Of a stretch of DNA of 50,559 nucleotides, positions 25,015 through 34,105 are shown piece by piece. This stretch comes from Bacteroidales bacterium. Lineage in GTDB: Bacteria > Bacteroidota > Bacteroidia > Bacteroidales > Muribaculaceae. The stretch is from contig JAJBUG010000031.1 in NCBI GenBank assembly GCA_020860515.1, positions 1 to 50,559 on the forward strand. The letters run 5' to 3'. Position 1 is the stretch's first letter. Every line of letters begins with the position of its first letter. The notes under the pieces are model-generated. The model worked only from the letters and a program-made list of their open reading frames with translations, searched no databases and was not told the DNA's origin. A program made the position numbers and the translations under genes.

Positions 25015-25199
25015 GCTGATTTTTCCGACACTGAAAAACTTTTAATGTAGCAATTTTGCTAAATAACGCAAATGCAAATCAGTTATAGCTATTTCATATG
25101 ATTTTCACCACTTTGCGATTTTTTTATGCTAAAATATGGCAATGGAGGCGATAAAAAGTGATTTTCTCAGATTTTTATATTTTTTAAATTAGCAATTGG

Positions 25200-25229
25200 T
25201 TGTTAATTGTCAAATTATAGCTATCTTTG
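25200..25229 (+). promoter_or_regulatory. Bacteroidetes-type promoter for the GH28 operon
   Basis: TTG at 25200-25202, 19 nt, then TATCTTTG at 25222-25229. The leader to the ATG at 25273 is about 35-40 nt and A-rich. Confidence 0.65.
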
Positions 25230-25272
25230 CACACAGTAATAATATTTTATCAATCAAACCCCATAATAAACC

Positions 25273-26679
25273 ATGAAAGGAATAGCAATTTTGGCAACTT
25301 TGGCGCTTGCTGTGGGCACAGGGGCCATGGCCCAGCAGGCTCAGGACCCCCAGGAAGCATGGAACACAATCTATCCGCAAATCGAGTCACGCATCAAGGC
25401 TCCCGAATTCCGCGACCAGGACTACAAGCTCCTTGACTACGGAAAGAAGCAGAAGGCAAAGGACTACCTCTACACTGACCTTATTAATAAGGTAATTGAC
25501 CTGTGCTCAAGCGAGGGCGGCGGTCGCGTGATCATACCCAAGGGCACTTGGCTCACTGGCCCCGTGACCCTGAAGAGCAATGTCAACCTCCACCTCGAGG
25601 AGGGTGCAACACTCCTCTTCACCGACGATACCAGCCAATATCCGCTGGTGCGCACACGCTGGGAGGGCATGGACTGCTACAACTACTCGCCCATGATCTA
25701 CGCTTACCAGCAGGAGAACATCGCCATTACTGGCAAAGGCACAATTGACGGCGGAGCCGACGAGACACACTGGTGGCCCATGAGTGCAAAGCGCGGCCTC
25801 GATGTGCCGGAGGTGAGCCAGCGCATCGGTCGCCCTCTGCTGCAGGAGTGGAACGAGTGCGGCGTACCTATTGAAGAACGCAAGATGGGCGACGGCTATG
25901 GCATGCGTCCGCAGCTGGTCAGCCCCACCGAGTGCAAGAACGTGCTCATCGAGGACGTTACTTTGCTTCGCTCAGCTTTCTGGGTAATCCACCCCCTGCT
26001 TTGCGAGAATGTGATCGTACGCGGCGTGCATATCCAAAACGACGGTCCTAACGGCGACGGTTGCGACCCTGAGAGCTGCAAGGATGTGCTGATTGAGCGT
26101 TGCTACTTCGACACTGGCGACGACTGCATTGCAATCAAGAGCGGACGTAACCGCGATGGTCGCGAGGCTGGAATAGCAAGCGAGAATATTATCGTGCGCG
26201 ACTGCTATATGAAGAATGGCCACGGCGGCATCGTAGTGGGCAGCGAAATCTCAGGCGGCTTCAAGAACCTCTTCTGCGAAAACTGCAAGATGGACTCGCC
26301 CGAACTCGACCGCGTGGTGCGCATCAAGACTAATGCTTGCCGCGGCGGTATCATCGAAGATATCTATGTGCGCAACATTGAGGTAGGTCAGTGCAAGGAA
26401 GCTGTAATGCGCATCAACCTTGTGTATGAGCCCAAGGAGATTTGCGACCGTTCGTATCCTCCAATCGTGCGCAACGTCTACATCGACAACATCACCAGCA
26501 ACGAGAGCCTCTACGGCATCCGCATCGACGGTTTTCAGGAGGTGTGCAACATCTCTAACATTGGCATCTACAACTGCCACTTCAATGGCGTGAAGGATGG
26601 CAATAAGCTTACTGGCCTGTTCAAGAATGTGACCTGCAAGGACCTCTACATCAACGGCAAACTCGTCAAGGAGCTCTAA
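25273..26679 (+). CDS. GH28 polygalacturonase
   Basis: GH28 hydrolyses alpha-1,4-galacturonosyl bonds of homogalacturonan by inversion. The 468-aa protein has a signal peptide (MKGIAILATLALAVGTGAMAQ), indicating export to the periplasm or surface. The beta-helix carries GTIDGGADETHWW (about 156-168) and the GH28 catalytic motifs: GPNGDGCDPE (about 258-267), DTGDDCIAIKSG (about 279-290), GHGGIVVGSE (about 317-326) and RIKTN (about 350-354). The Asp residues and the Arg-Ile-Lys motif are all present, so it should be active. Exo or endo mode and methyl tolerance are not predictable here. It is the first gene of the rightward operon. Confidence 0.93.
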   Translation: MKGIAILATLALAVGTGAMAQQAQDPQEAWNTIYPQIESRIKAPEFRDQDYKLLDYGKKQKAKDYLYTDLINKVIDLCSSEGGGRVIIPKGTWLTGPVTLKSNVNLHLEEGATLLFTDDTSQYPLVRTRWEGMDCYNYSPMIYAYQQENIAITGKGTIDGGADETHWWPMSAKRGLDVPEVSQRIGRPLLQEWNECGVPIEERKMGDGYGMRPQLVSPTECKNVLIEDVTLLRSAFWVIHPLLCENVIVRGVHIQNDGPNGDGCDPESCKDVLIERCYFDTGDDCIAIKSGRNRDGREAGIASENIIVRDCYMKNGHGGIVVGSEISGGFKNLFCENCKMDSPELDRVVRIKTNACRGGIIEDIYVRNIEVGQCKEAVMRINLVYEPKEICDRSYPPIVRNVYIDNITSNESLYGIRIDGFQEVCNISNIGIYNCHFNGVKDGNKLTGLFKNVTCKDLYINGKLVKEL

Positions 26680-26712
26680 TCTTTTAACCCTGCGGGGCAG
26701 ACAAAACATAAC

Positions 26713-26745
26713 CCTGCGGTGCTGACACTGTGTCAGCGCCGCAGG
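26713..26745 (+). terminator. Intercistronic GC-rich hairpin between GH28 and GH43
   Basis: CCTGCGG-T-GCTGACA pairs with TGTCAGC-G-CCGCAGG (15 bp including one G-U) around a 3-nt loop. It starts 33 nt after the GH28 stop. No U-tract follows, so it may stabilise the GH28 mRNA or attenuate transcription rather than terminate fully. TAACCCTGCGG occurs twice, at 26685-26695 and 26709-26719. Confidence 0.65.
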
Positions 26746-26763
26746 CTTAACAACAGATCAAAT

Positions 26764-28443
26764 ATGGGTATAAAGAAATACTTCCTTTTAGTTTCTGTCC
26801 TTTCCACAGCGTTGTCGGCGGGAGCGTATGTGTCTGAGGTGTGGAATCCGGATCTTGGCAATGGCAAGTACAAGAATCCAGTAATCAATGCTGACTACAG
26901 CGATCCCGATGTGGTGCGCGTGGGCGATGACTTCTACATGGTAGCCTCGAGCTTCACCTGCATCCCTGCGCTCCCCATCCTCCATAGCAACGACATGGTA
27001 AACTGGACAATCATAGGTGCGGCCGCTAACGAATTGTCTGACAAGGCTTTCGATGTGCCATCGCATGGCAATGGAGTGTGGGCTCCCTCGATTCGCTTTC
27101 ATAATGGTGAATACTATGTATGCTACGGCGACCCTGACCGGGGCATCTATATGATAAAAACCCGCGACCCCCAAGGCCAATGGGATGAGCCGATGCTTAT
27201 CTATGAAGCCGTGGGTGTGATCGACCCCTGCCCATATTGGGACGAAGATGGCAAGGCTTACATAGCCCACGGCTATGCTGGCAGCCGCGCTGGGGTGAAG
27301 AGCATTATCGGCATGATTGAGATGGTGCCTGATGGGACCGGCGTTATTGGCCAAGACAAGGTGATTTACGACGGCCACCTGGAGAATCCTACTATTGAGG
27401 GCGCTAAGATGTACAAGCGTGGCGATTGGTATTATATCTTCTCGCCTGCTGGCGGCGTGGCCACTGGTTGGCAGGAAGTGCTCAGATCAAAGAACCCTTG
27501 GGGGCCCTACGAAGTGCGCAATGTGATGGAGCAGGGCGATACCGACATCAATGGGCCTCACCAAGGCGCATGGGTTGACACTCCCGATAGTGGCGAGGAC
27601 TGGTTCTTCCACTTCCAGGACAAGGGCCCATACGGACGCGTGGTGCATCTTCAGCCAATGGTTTGGGACGAAGATGGCTGGCCAGTAATCGGCGTTGACA
27701 AGGATGGCGATGGCCGAGGCGAACCGGTTACAACTTACAAGAAGCCCAACGTAGGCAAGACCTATCCTAACGCCAACCCTGTCGAGAGCGACGAGTTTGA
27801 CACCGTTGACTTGGGTCTTCAATGGCAATGGAATGCCAATCCTCAGGCCCTGTGGGCTTACTGCGATGCTGCCAACAGCCAGCTTCGTCTATTCTCGCAT
27901 TTTACCGAAGGTGCAAAGAGCCTCTATGATTGCGGCAATGTGCTCCTGCAGAAGTTCCCAGCTGAGAATTTCACTGTCACCGCCAAGGTGCAGCTGGTGC
28001 CAAATACCAAGAATGGCAAAAACATGGTTGGCGAGCGCGGCGGCATTGTGGTGATGGGCTACGATTTCGCTGACCTCTGTCTTGAAAGCCGCGAAGATGG
28101 CATCTATCTGGTGCAGGGTGACTGCGTGAAGGCTAACAAGGGAGCAGAAGAAACCAAGGTGGCTGATGTTAAGATTTCCGACAATGGGGAATCGCCTTGG
28201 GTTTGGCTGCGCGTGAAAATCAGCCGCACTGGCGTAAAGCAGCCAAAGAGCAAGCCCGAATATGAGTGCCAGGCCGATTTCTCCTACAGCCTCGATGGCA
28301 AGAAATACCAGGCTCTTGGCCGCTCGTTCAAGGTAATCGAGGGCCATTGGATTGGCGCAAAGGTGGGTCTCTTTTGCATAAGGCCATGGAAAACCAATGA
28401 TTCTGGCTGGCTCAACGTGGACTTTTTCCGAGTTACAAAGTAA
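26764..28443 (+). CDS. GH43 glycosidase with C-terminal beta-sandwich domain
   Basis: The protein is 559 aa from the ATG at 26764; an in-frame GTG further upstream falls inside the hairpin and is rejected. The signal peptide ends near SALSAGAY. The five-bladed propeller shows YSDPDVVRVGDDFYMVASS (about 38-56, catalytic base Asp), VIDPCPYWDEDGKAYIAHG (about 155-173, pKa-modulating Asp) and TIEGAKMYKRGDWYYIF (about 213-229, general acid Glu). Residues from about 345 form a second, concanavalin-like domain common in GH43 beta-xylosidases and arabinofuranosidases. The likely job is trimming arabinose, xylose or galactose side chains from pectin; the exact sugar is uncertain. Confidence 0.88.
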   Translation: MGIKKYFLLVSVLSTALSAGAYVSEVWNPDLGNGKYKNPVINADYSDPDVVRVGDDFYMVASSFTCIPALPILHSNDMVNWTIIGAAANELSDKAFDVPSHGNGVWAPSIRFHNGEYYVCYGDPDRGIYMIKTRDPQGQWDEPMLIYEAVGVIDPCPYWDEDGKAYIAHGYAGSRAGVKSIIGMIEMVPDGTGVIGQDKVIYDGHLENPTIEGAKMYKRGDWYYIFSPAGGVATGWQEVLRSKNPWGPYEVRNVMEQGDTDINGPHQGAWVDTPDSGEDWFFHFQDKGPYGRVVHLQPMVWDEDGWPVIGVDKDGDGRGEPVTTYKKPNVGKTYPNANPVESDEFDTVDLGLQWQWNANPQALWAYCDAANSQLRLFSHFTEGAKSLYDCGNVLLQKFPAENFTVTAKVQLVPNTKNGKNMVGERGGIVVMGYDFADLCLESREDGIYLVQGDCVKANKGAEETKVADVKISDNGESPWVWLRVKISRTGVKQPKSKPEYECQADFSYSLDGKKYQALGRSFKVIEGHWIGAKVGLFCIRPWKTNDSGWLNVDFFRVTK

Positions 28444-28464
28444 TAATTCACGAAATAAATAAGT

Positions 28465-28482
28465 GCAAAATATAAATTTTGC
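28465..28482 (+). terminator. Weak AT-rich hairpin after the GH43 gene
   Basis: GCAAAAT (28465-28471) pairs with ATTTTGC (28476-28482) around a 4-nt loop in the 76-bp gap before the pectinesterase gene. It has low stability and no U-tract. Confidence 0.3.
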
Positions 28483-28519
28483 AAAGTTAAATCATTGATA
28501 CAATATTACCTTAAAAGAA

Positions 28520-29482
28520 ATGTTTAAAAAGAGACTGACAGTTGTTATGGCGTTGCTCGCCCTGCTATGGGTGGTGTGCATGACAGCCAGCGCTGCCGAG
28601 TACAAGCGAGAAATACACATAAACCCTGACGGGAGTGGCGATTGCACCACCTTTGCCGAGGCGATGGAGTATATTCGCGCATACATGGACTATGATGTGA
28701 CGGTGCACATTGCCCCTGGCATCTACAAAGAGAAGGTAGTGGTGCCATCATGGCTGCGCAATGTTACCTTCATCGGCGCAGGCCCCGACAGCACCGTGAT
28801 TACCTACGACCATCATGCCAACATCGACAAGATGGGCACATTTCGCACCTATACCTTGAAATGCGAAGGCTCGGACATTACCTTCCGCGACCTTACCATT
28901 GAGAACAATGCTCCAAGATTAGGTCAAGCTGTGGCGTTGCATACCGAGGGTGACCACCTGAGGTTTGTCAACTGCCATTTCTTGGGCAACCAAGACACAG
29001 TGTTTACCGCTGGCGACCGTTGCCGAGTGTGCTTTGAGGATTGCTATATCGAAGGCACCACCGACTTCATCTTCGGTCCGGCCACGGCGCTATTCCGCCA
29101 CTGCGACATCGTGAGCAAGGCTGATTCTTACATCACAGCTGCATCTACCCCAGCCGACGTGGCCTACGGATATGTGTTCGAAAATTGCAGGCTTTTGGCT
29201 GGCGAAGGCGTAGAAAAGGTGTATTTAGGTCGTCCATGGCGCCCTTACGCATCCACAGTGTTTGTGAATTGCTACATGGACAGCCACATCGTGCCAACAG
29301 GCTGGCACAACTGGAATGATCCAGCCAACGAACAGACAGCCCGCTACGGTGAATATGGGTCGACAGGCCCAGGCGCAAATGCCGAGCAGCGAGCATCTTG
29401 GGCTCATCAGCTTACCCCAGAAGAAGCCGCTGCGGCTACTGACCCAGCCACAATATTCGCTATATCATCGGTATGGCAATAA
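28520..29482 (+). CDS. CE8 pectin methylesterase
   Basis: CE8 enzymes remove methyl esters from homogalacturonan, releasing methanol and exposing it to pectate lyases and GH28. The 320-aa protein has a signal peptide (VVMALLALLWVVCMTASA). Family motifs are HTEGDHLRFVNCHFLGNQDT (about 134-153, with the QDTVF catalytic Asp), EGTTDFIFGPA (nucleophile Asp, about 178-188) and LGRPWRPYAST (Arg, about 235-245), followed by GWHNW. All catalytic positions are present. It follows GH43 by 76 bp and precedes uxaB by 42 bp, so it probably belongs to the same transcript as the hexuronate genes. Confidence 0.94.
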   Translation: MFKKRLTVVMALLALLWVVCMTASAAEYKREIHINPDGSGDCTTFAEAMEYIRAYMDYDVTVHIAPGIYKEKVVVPSWLRNVTFIGAGPDSTVITYDHHANIDKMGTFRTYTLKCEGSDITFRDLTIENNAPRLGQAVALHTEGDHLRFVNCHFLGNQDTVFTAGDRCRVCFEDCYIEGTTDFIFGPATALFRHCDIVSKADSYITAASTPADVAYGYVFENCRLLAGEGVEKVYLGRPWRPYASTVFVNCYMDSHIVPTGWHNWNDPANEQTARYGEYGSTGPGANAEQRASWAHQLTPEEAAAATDPATIFAISSVWQ

Positions 29483-29524
29483 TTTAGACAATAAACCAAT
29501 AAATCAGAAGATAACATATCAATC

Positions 29525-31012
29525 ATGAAAGCTCTTAACAAATTTACAGCCCCCAAGGCTGTCGCCCCCGAGAGGATCATACAGTTTGGCGAAGGTAACT
29601 TCCTGCGCGCATTCGTTGACTGGATTATCAAAAATATGAACGACAAGACCGACTTCAACTCGTCGGTTGTCGTTGTGCAGGGCACACCCGATGCCTTCGT
29701 TATGCAGCTGCTCGAAGGCCAAAGCTGCCTCTACCATGTGAATCTGCAAGGGCGCTTGGATGGCGAAGTTGTCAACTCGTTCACTCGCGTTGACGTCATC
29801 AGCCGTGGTATTAGTCCCTTCACCCAGACCGATGCTTTCTTGGCATTGGCAGACCAGCCCGAAATGCGCTTCGTGATTTCCAACACCACCGAGGCTGGCA
29901 TCACTTTCGATCCCGCTTGCAAGCTCGCTGATCGTCCTGCTTCTTCATATCCTGGCAAGCTGACCCAACTGCTGTGGCGCCGCTTCAACACTTTCAAGGG
30001 TGCTGCCGACAAGGGCTTTATCATCATGCCCTGCGAGCTCATTTTTGAAAATGGCCATCACCTGAAGGAGTGCATCAGCAAGTACATCGACCTTTGGAAA
30101 GAAGATATGGAAGGCAAATACGAAGCCTTCAAGAAATGGTTTGAGGAGAGCTGCTATGTATGCTCTACCCTCGTTGACCGCATTGTGCCCGGATTCCCTC
30201 GCAAGGAAATCGGCCAGATTCAGGAGAAACTTGGATACAAGGACAACCTCGTAGTGCAAGGCGAAGCATTCCACCTATGGGTAATCGAGCGCGCAAGCAA
30301 CATGACCTGCGACGAGCTCCGCGCTGAGTTCCCCGCTGAGAAGGCTGGTCTGCAAGTGTTGATTACCGATTCTGAGGCTCCATACCACGAGCGCAAGGTG
30401 ACTCTGCTCAATGGACCGCACACAGTGCTGTCGCCTGTGGCTTACCTCAGCGGCGTTGATATCGTGCGCGATGCTTGCAACCACCCTGTGATTGGCAAGT
30501 ATATTCACAAGGTTCAGTTCGACGAGCTTATGCAAACTCTCAACCTCCCCATGGAAGAACTGCAGAAGTTCGGTGCCGACGTGCTTGAGCGCTTCAACAA
30601 TCCTTATGTTGACCACCAGGTGACTTCGATTATGCTCAACTCATTCCCGAAGTTCCAGACTCGCGACCTCCCTGGCCTGAAGACTTATCTGCAGCGCAAG
30701 GGCGAGTTGCCTAAGGGCCTGGTACTCGGCCTCGCAGCCCTGATAACCTACTACAAGGGTGGCAAGCGTGCCGACGGCGCAGAAATCAAGCCCAACGACG
30801 ACCAGCGCATCATGGACCTGCTCACCGAGCTCTGGGCCACTGGCGATACCCGCAAGGTAGCCGAGGGCGTGCTCGCAGCCAAAGATTTGATCTGGGGCGA
30901 AGAGCATGGCGATCTCAACCAGATTCCTGGCCTGACCGACATGGTAACGGATTACCTCAACAAGATTGCCGACAAGGGCATGCTTGAGGTAGTAAAAGAG
31001 GTAGTAGAATGA
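29525..31012 (+). CDS. uxaB: Tagaturonate reductase (altronate oxidoreductase)
   Basis: UxaB reduces D-tagaturonate to D-altronate with NADH in the cytoplasm, the second step of galacturonate breakdown. The 495-aa length fits the family. Signatures are the N-terminal dinucleotide-binding IIQFGEGNFLRAFVDWII (about 18-35), RFVISNTTEAGITFD (about 118-132), IIMPCELIFENGHHLKECIS (about 162-181) and KVTLLNGPHTVLSPVAYLSG (about 288-307). It has no signal peptide. Its stop overlaps the uxaA start by four bases (ATGA), showing a tight operon with the next enzyme. Confidence 0.95.
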   Translation: MKALNKFTAPKAVAPERIIQFGEGNFLRAFVDWIIKNMNDKTDFNSSVVVVQGTPDAFVMQLLEGQSCLYHVNLQGRLDGEVVNSFTRVDVISRGISPFTQTDAFLALADQPEMRFVISNTTEAGITFDPACKLADRPASSYPGKLTQLLWRRFNTFKGAADKGFIIMPCELIFENGHHLKECISKYIDLWKEDMEGKYEAFKKWFEESCYVCSTLVDRIVPGFPRKEIGQIQEKLGYKDNLVVQGEAFHLWVIERASNMTCDELRAEFPAEKAGLQVLITDSEAPYHERKVTLLNGPHTVLSPVAYLSGVDIVRDACNHPVIGKYIHKVQFDELMQTLNLPMEELQKFGADVLERFNNPYVDHQVTSIMLNSFPKFQTRDLPGLKTYLQRKGELPKGLVLGLAALITYYKGGKRADGAEIKPNDDQRIMDLLTELWATGDTRKVAEGVLAAKDLIWGEEHGDLNQIPGLTDMVTDYLNKIADKGMLEVVKEVVE

Positions 31013-32520
31013 AAGAATATCTGAAGATAAATCCAGCCGACAATGTAGCGGTAGCCATCAGTCCCCTGAGCAAGGGGACTGTGGTTGACATCGATGGCGA
31101 CAGCATCACCTTGGTCAGCGATATCCCCGCAGGCCATAAGTTTGCCCTGCGCGACCTTGCCGAGGGCGAGAACGTAGTGAAATACGGCTTCCCCATCGGC
31201 CATGCCATCCATCAGATAGCACGTGGCTCATTCCTCGACCACAACGATATTAAGACCAATCTCGCTGGCCAGCTTGATTACACCGGGCTGACCATCGACA
31301 ATCCCAATCCTTCGGCTCCAGGCTCGCATTTGCAGGGCCAGGAGGCTACCTTCGAGGGCTATCTGCGCCCCGATGGCCAGGTGGGCATCCGCAATGAGAT
31401 TTGGGTTATTCCTACCGTAGGCTGCGTAAATGGCATTTGCAAGCAGATTGTTGACCGCTTGGTGGCTGAAACAGGAGCCGAGGGCGTGGACAGCATCGTG
31501 CATTTCCCCCATAACTATGGCTGCTCACAGCTCGGCGATGACCATGAGAATACCAAGAAGATTCTTCGCGATATGGTGCTCCATCCTAACGCTGGAGGCA
31601 TCTTGGTTGTGGGCCTTGGCTGCGAAAACAACCAGCCTAAGGTATTCGAGGAGTTCTGCGGCGACTATGACAAGAATCGCGTGAAATTCATGGTTTGCCA
31701 AGAGGTAGAGGGCGATGAAGTGGAAGCAGGCCTCAAGATCCTGCGCCAGCTCTATGAGCAGGCTAAGACATTCAAGCGCACCACCCAGCCAGCATCCAAG
31801 CTGCGCATTGGCTTGAAATGCGGCGGCAGCGACGGCTTCTCAGGCATCACTGCCAATCCGCTGCTTGGCGAGTTTTCTGATTGGCTTTGCGACCAAGAAG
31901 GTGGCACAACAGTTCTCACAGAGGTGCCCGAAATGTTCGGTGCCGAGACTATTTTGATGCGTCGTTGCGCCAATCCTCAGCTTCTCGACCAGACTGTAAG
32001 CCTAATCAATAATTTCAAGGAATACTTCCTCAGTCATGGCGAGCCAGTAGGAGAGAATCCCTCGCCTGGTAATAAGGCTGGTGGCATTTCCACCCTTGAA
32101 GAGAAAGCACTTGGCTGCACCCAGAAGTCGGGCAAAGGCCCAGTGTTCGGCGTGCTCGAATATGGCGACCGCATCAAGGAGCATGGCCTCAACTTGCTTT
32201 CAGCCCCTGGCAACGACTTGGTGGCTTCCACAGCTTTGGCTGCAGCAGGCTGTCAAATGGTGCTCTTCACCACTGGCCGCGGCACACCCTTCGGCACCTT
32301 TGTGCCTACAATGAAGGTGAGCACCAATTCAGGCCTGGCTAAGCGCAAGCCCACTTGGATTGACTTCAACGCTGGCCGCTTGGCAGAAGACCAGACCATG
32401 CCCGAGGCATTGAAGGAATTTGCTGCCTTAGTGCTTGCAGTGGCCTCTGGCAAATTAGTTAATAGTGAAAAATCAGGCATCCGCGAGATTGCCATCTTCA
32501 AAAACGGTGTTACCCTTTAG
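31009..32520 (+). CDS. uxaA: Altronate dehydratase
   Basis: UxaA dehydrates D-altronate to 2-keto-3-deoxygluconate, an iron-dependent reaction in the cytoplasm. The 503-aa protein has an N-terminal SAF-like domain (about 1-90, with NPADNVAVAISPLSKGT) and a large catalytic domain beginning GYLRPDGQVGIRNEIWVIPT (about 117-136). It contains HNYGCSQLGDDHENTKKIL (about 166-184) and LKCGGSDGFSGITANPL (about 270-286). The ATG overlaps the uxaB stop by four bases. The CDS is followed by a two-armed 8-mer array before uxaC. Confidence 0.95.
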   Translation: MKEYLKINPADNVAVAISPLSKGTVVDIDGDSITLVSDIPAGHKFALRDLAEGENVVKYGFPIGHAIHQIARGSFLDHNDIKTNLAGQLDYTGLTIDNPNPSAPGSHLQGQEATFEGYLRPDGQVGIRNEIWVIPTVGCVNGICKQIVDRLVAETGAEGVDSIVHFPHNYGCSQLGDDHENTKKILRDMVLHPNAGGILVVGLGCENNQPKVFEEFCGDYDKNRVKFMVCQEVEGDEVEAGLKILRQLYEQAKTFKRTTQPASKLRIGLKCGGSDGFSGITANPLLGEFSDWLCDQEGGTTVLTEVPEMFGAETILMRRCANPQLLDQTVSLINNFKEYFLSHGEPVGENPSPGNKAGGISTLEEKALGCTQKSGKGPVFGVLEYGDRIKEHGLNLLSAPGNDLVASTALAAAGCQMVLFTTGRGTPFGTFVPTMKVSTNSGLAKRKPTWIDFNAGRLAEDQTMPEALKEFAALVLAVASGKLVNSEKSGIREIAIFKNGVTL

Positions 32521-32682
32521 GGTGATTTGATGATTTAGTGATTTGGTGATTTAGTGATTTAGTGATTTGGTGATTTAGTGATTTAGTGACATCCACCAAT
32601 CCACCAGTCCACCAATCCACTAATCCACCAATCCACTAATCCACCAATCCACCAATCCACCAATCCACTAAAACACAAAAAT
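32521..32682. repeat. Two-armed 8-mer array between uxaA and uxaC
   Basis: The left arm (32522-32589) has about eight GTGATTTR units and the right arm (32592-32671) ten CCACCAAT/CCACTAAT units. The right-arm unit is the near-complement of the left (TGGATTRG against TGATTTRG). The left arm starts right after the uxaA stop, and the A/C-rich arm ends about 12 nt before the uxaC ATG. Confidence 0.92.
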
Positions 32683-34098
32683 ATGAAACCATTCATGGAT
32701 CGCGACTTCTTGTTGCAAACAGATACTGCTAAGACTCTTTACCATGAGCACGCAGCCAAAATGCCTATTATCGACTACCACTGCCATCTGATCCCCAAGA
32801 TGGTGGCCGATGACCATAAATTTAGCTCTATCACTGAGATTTGGCTTGGTGGCGACCACTACAAGTGGCGCGCTATGCGCAGCAATGGCGTGGACGAGCG
32901 TTATTGCACTGGCACTGACACCACCGACTGGGAGAAGTTCCAGAAGTGGGCTGAGACTGTGCCTTACACCTTCCGCAATCCTCTTTATCACTGGACACAC
33001 CTTGAGCTGAAAACTGCCTTTGGCATCGACAAGCTGCTCAATCCCGAAACTGCTCGAGAAATCTTCGACGAGTGCAACGAAAAGCTGAAGAATGATCCGA
33101 GCCTTACAGCTCGCGGCCTGATGCGCAAATACAATGTGGAGACCGTGTGCACTACTGATGACCCTGTTGACAGCCTGGAGTATCACAAGCAGGTGCGTGA
33201 CAGCGGCTTCGAAATTAAGATGCTTCCCACTTGGCGTCCCGACAAGGCAATGGCAGTAGAGGTGCCTGCCGAGTTCCGCGCTTATGTAGAAAAGCTGGCT
33301 GAGGTTTCGAGCGTAGAAATCAACAAGTTCCAGGATATGATTGACGCTCTGCAGAAACGTCATGATTTCTTCGAGGAGATGGGTTGCCGCCTTAGCGACC
33401 ATGGCATCGAGGAGTTCTATGCTGAGGACTACACCGATGGCGAAATCAACGCTATTTTCGACAAGGTTTACAGCGGCAAGGAGCTGACTAAGGAGGAAAT
33501 CCTGAAGTTCAAGAGCGCCATGATGATTATCTTCGGCGAGATGGACGCCGCTTCGGGCTGGACCCAGCAGTTCCACTACGGCGCTATCCGCAACAACAAC
33601 TCAAAGATGTTCAAGCTTCTTGGTCCTGACACTGGCTTTGATTCAATCGGTGAGTTCACTACTGCTAAGGCTTGCGCCAAGTATCTCGACAAGCTCAACA
33701 GCCGTGGCAAATTGGCCAAGACCATCATCTACAACCTAAATCCCAGCGCCAACGAGGTGATCGCTACCATGCTTGGCAACTTCCAAGATGGTTCAGTAGC
33801 TGGCAAAATCCAGTTCGGTTCGGGCTGGTGGTTCCTGGATCAAAAGGATGGCATGCAGAAGCAGATGAATGCTCTGTCGCTCCTGGGCTTGCTGAGCCGC
33901 TTCGTGGGCATGCTCACCGACTCGCGCTCGTTCCTCTCATATCCTCGCCACGAATATTTCCGCCGCACACTCTGCAACCTGGTGGGCACCGACATCGAGA
34001 ACGGTGAAATCCCCTACACAGGCTACGAGGAGAAGCGCGTGAACCAGATGATTGAGGACATCTGCTACAACAACGCTAAAAATTATTTCAAATTCTAA
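32683..34098 (+). CDS. uxaC: Glucuronate/galacturonate isomerase
   Basis: UxaC isomerises D-galacturonate to D-tagaturonate (and glucuronate to fructuronate), feeding UxaB. The 471-aa protein is a member of the amidohydrolase fold. It shows the metal-binding IDYHCHLIPKMVADDHKF (about 28-45), YHWTHLELKTAFGI (about 104-117), TTDDPVDSLEYHKQV (about 156-170), and the C-terminal DSRSFLSYPRHEYFRRTLC (about 409-427). The length and motifs are typical of the family. It is separated from uxaA by a long repeat array but lies only 7 bp from the transporter gene. Confidence 0.96.
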   Translation: MKPFMDRDFLLQTDTAKTLYHEHAAKMPIIDYHCHLIPKMVADDHKFSSITEIWLGGDHYKWRAMRSNGVDERYCTGTDTTDWEKFQKWAETVPYTFRNPLYHWTHLELKTAFGIDKLLNPETAREIFDECNEKLKNDPSLTARGLMRKYNVETVCTTDDPVDSLEYHKQVRDSGFEIKMLPTWRPDKAMAVEVPAEFRAYVEKLAEVSSVEINKFQDMIDALQKRHDFFEEMGCRLSDHGIEEFYAEDYTDGEINAIFDKVYSGKELTKEEILKFKSAMMIIFGEMDAASGWTQQFHYGAIRNNNSKMFKLLGPDTGFDSIGEFTTAKACAKYLDKLNSRGKLAKTIIYNLNPSANEVIATMLGNFQDGSVAGKIQFGSGWWFLDQKDGMQKQMNALSLLGLLSRFVGMLTDSRSFLSYPRHEYFRRTLCNLVGTDIENGEIPYTGYEEKRVNQMIEDICYNNAKNYFKF

Positions 34099-34105
34099 TT
34101 AATAA

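Larger units (their letters stand above)
24882..25272. promoter_or_regulatory. Divergent susC/GH28 regulatory region
   Basis: No gene is seen in this 391-bp AT-rich region. It holds a -7-like TAACTTTG for susC (minus strand, 25007-25014), a full promoter for GH28 (25200-25229), and two copies of TTATAGCTAT (25083-25092 and 25215-25224) with a palindromic ATAGCTAT core. One of these overlaps the GH28 -7 element. They are candidate binding sites for a regulator of the locus. Confidence 0.6.

Noticed and set aside
26719..26763. Upstream GTG start for the GH43 gene
   Set aside because: It lies within the intercistronic hairpin and would put 15 unrelated residues before a good signal peptide that starts at ATG 26764.
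32521..32682. CRISPR or coding minisatellite between uxaA and uxaC
   Set aside because: The units are only 8 bp, contiguous, and change to near-complementary units halfway. This is a two-armed tandem array, not spacer-repeat structure.
32668..33576. 302-codon minus-strand ORF opposite uxaC
   Set aside because: Antisense shadow of uxaC. No recognisable domain and no promoter or start context.
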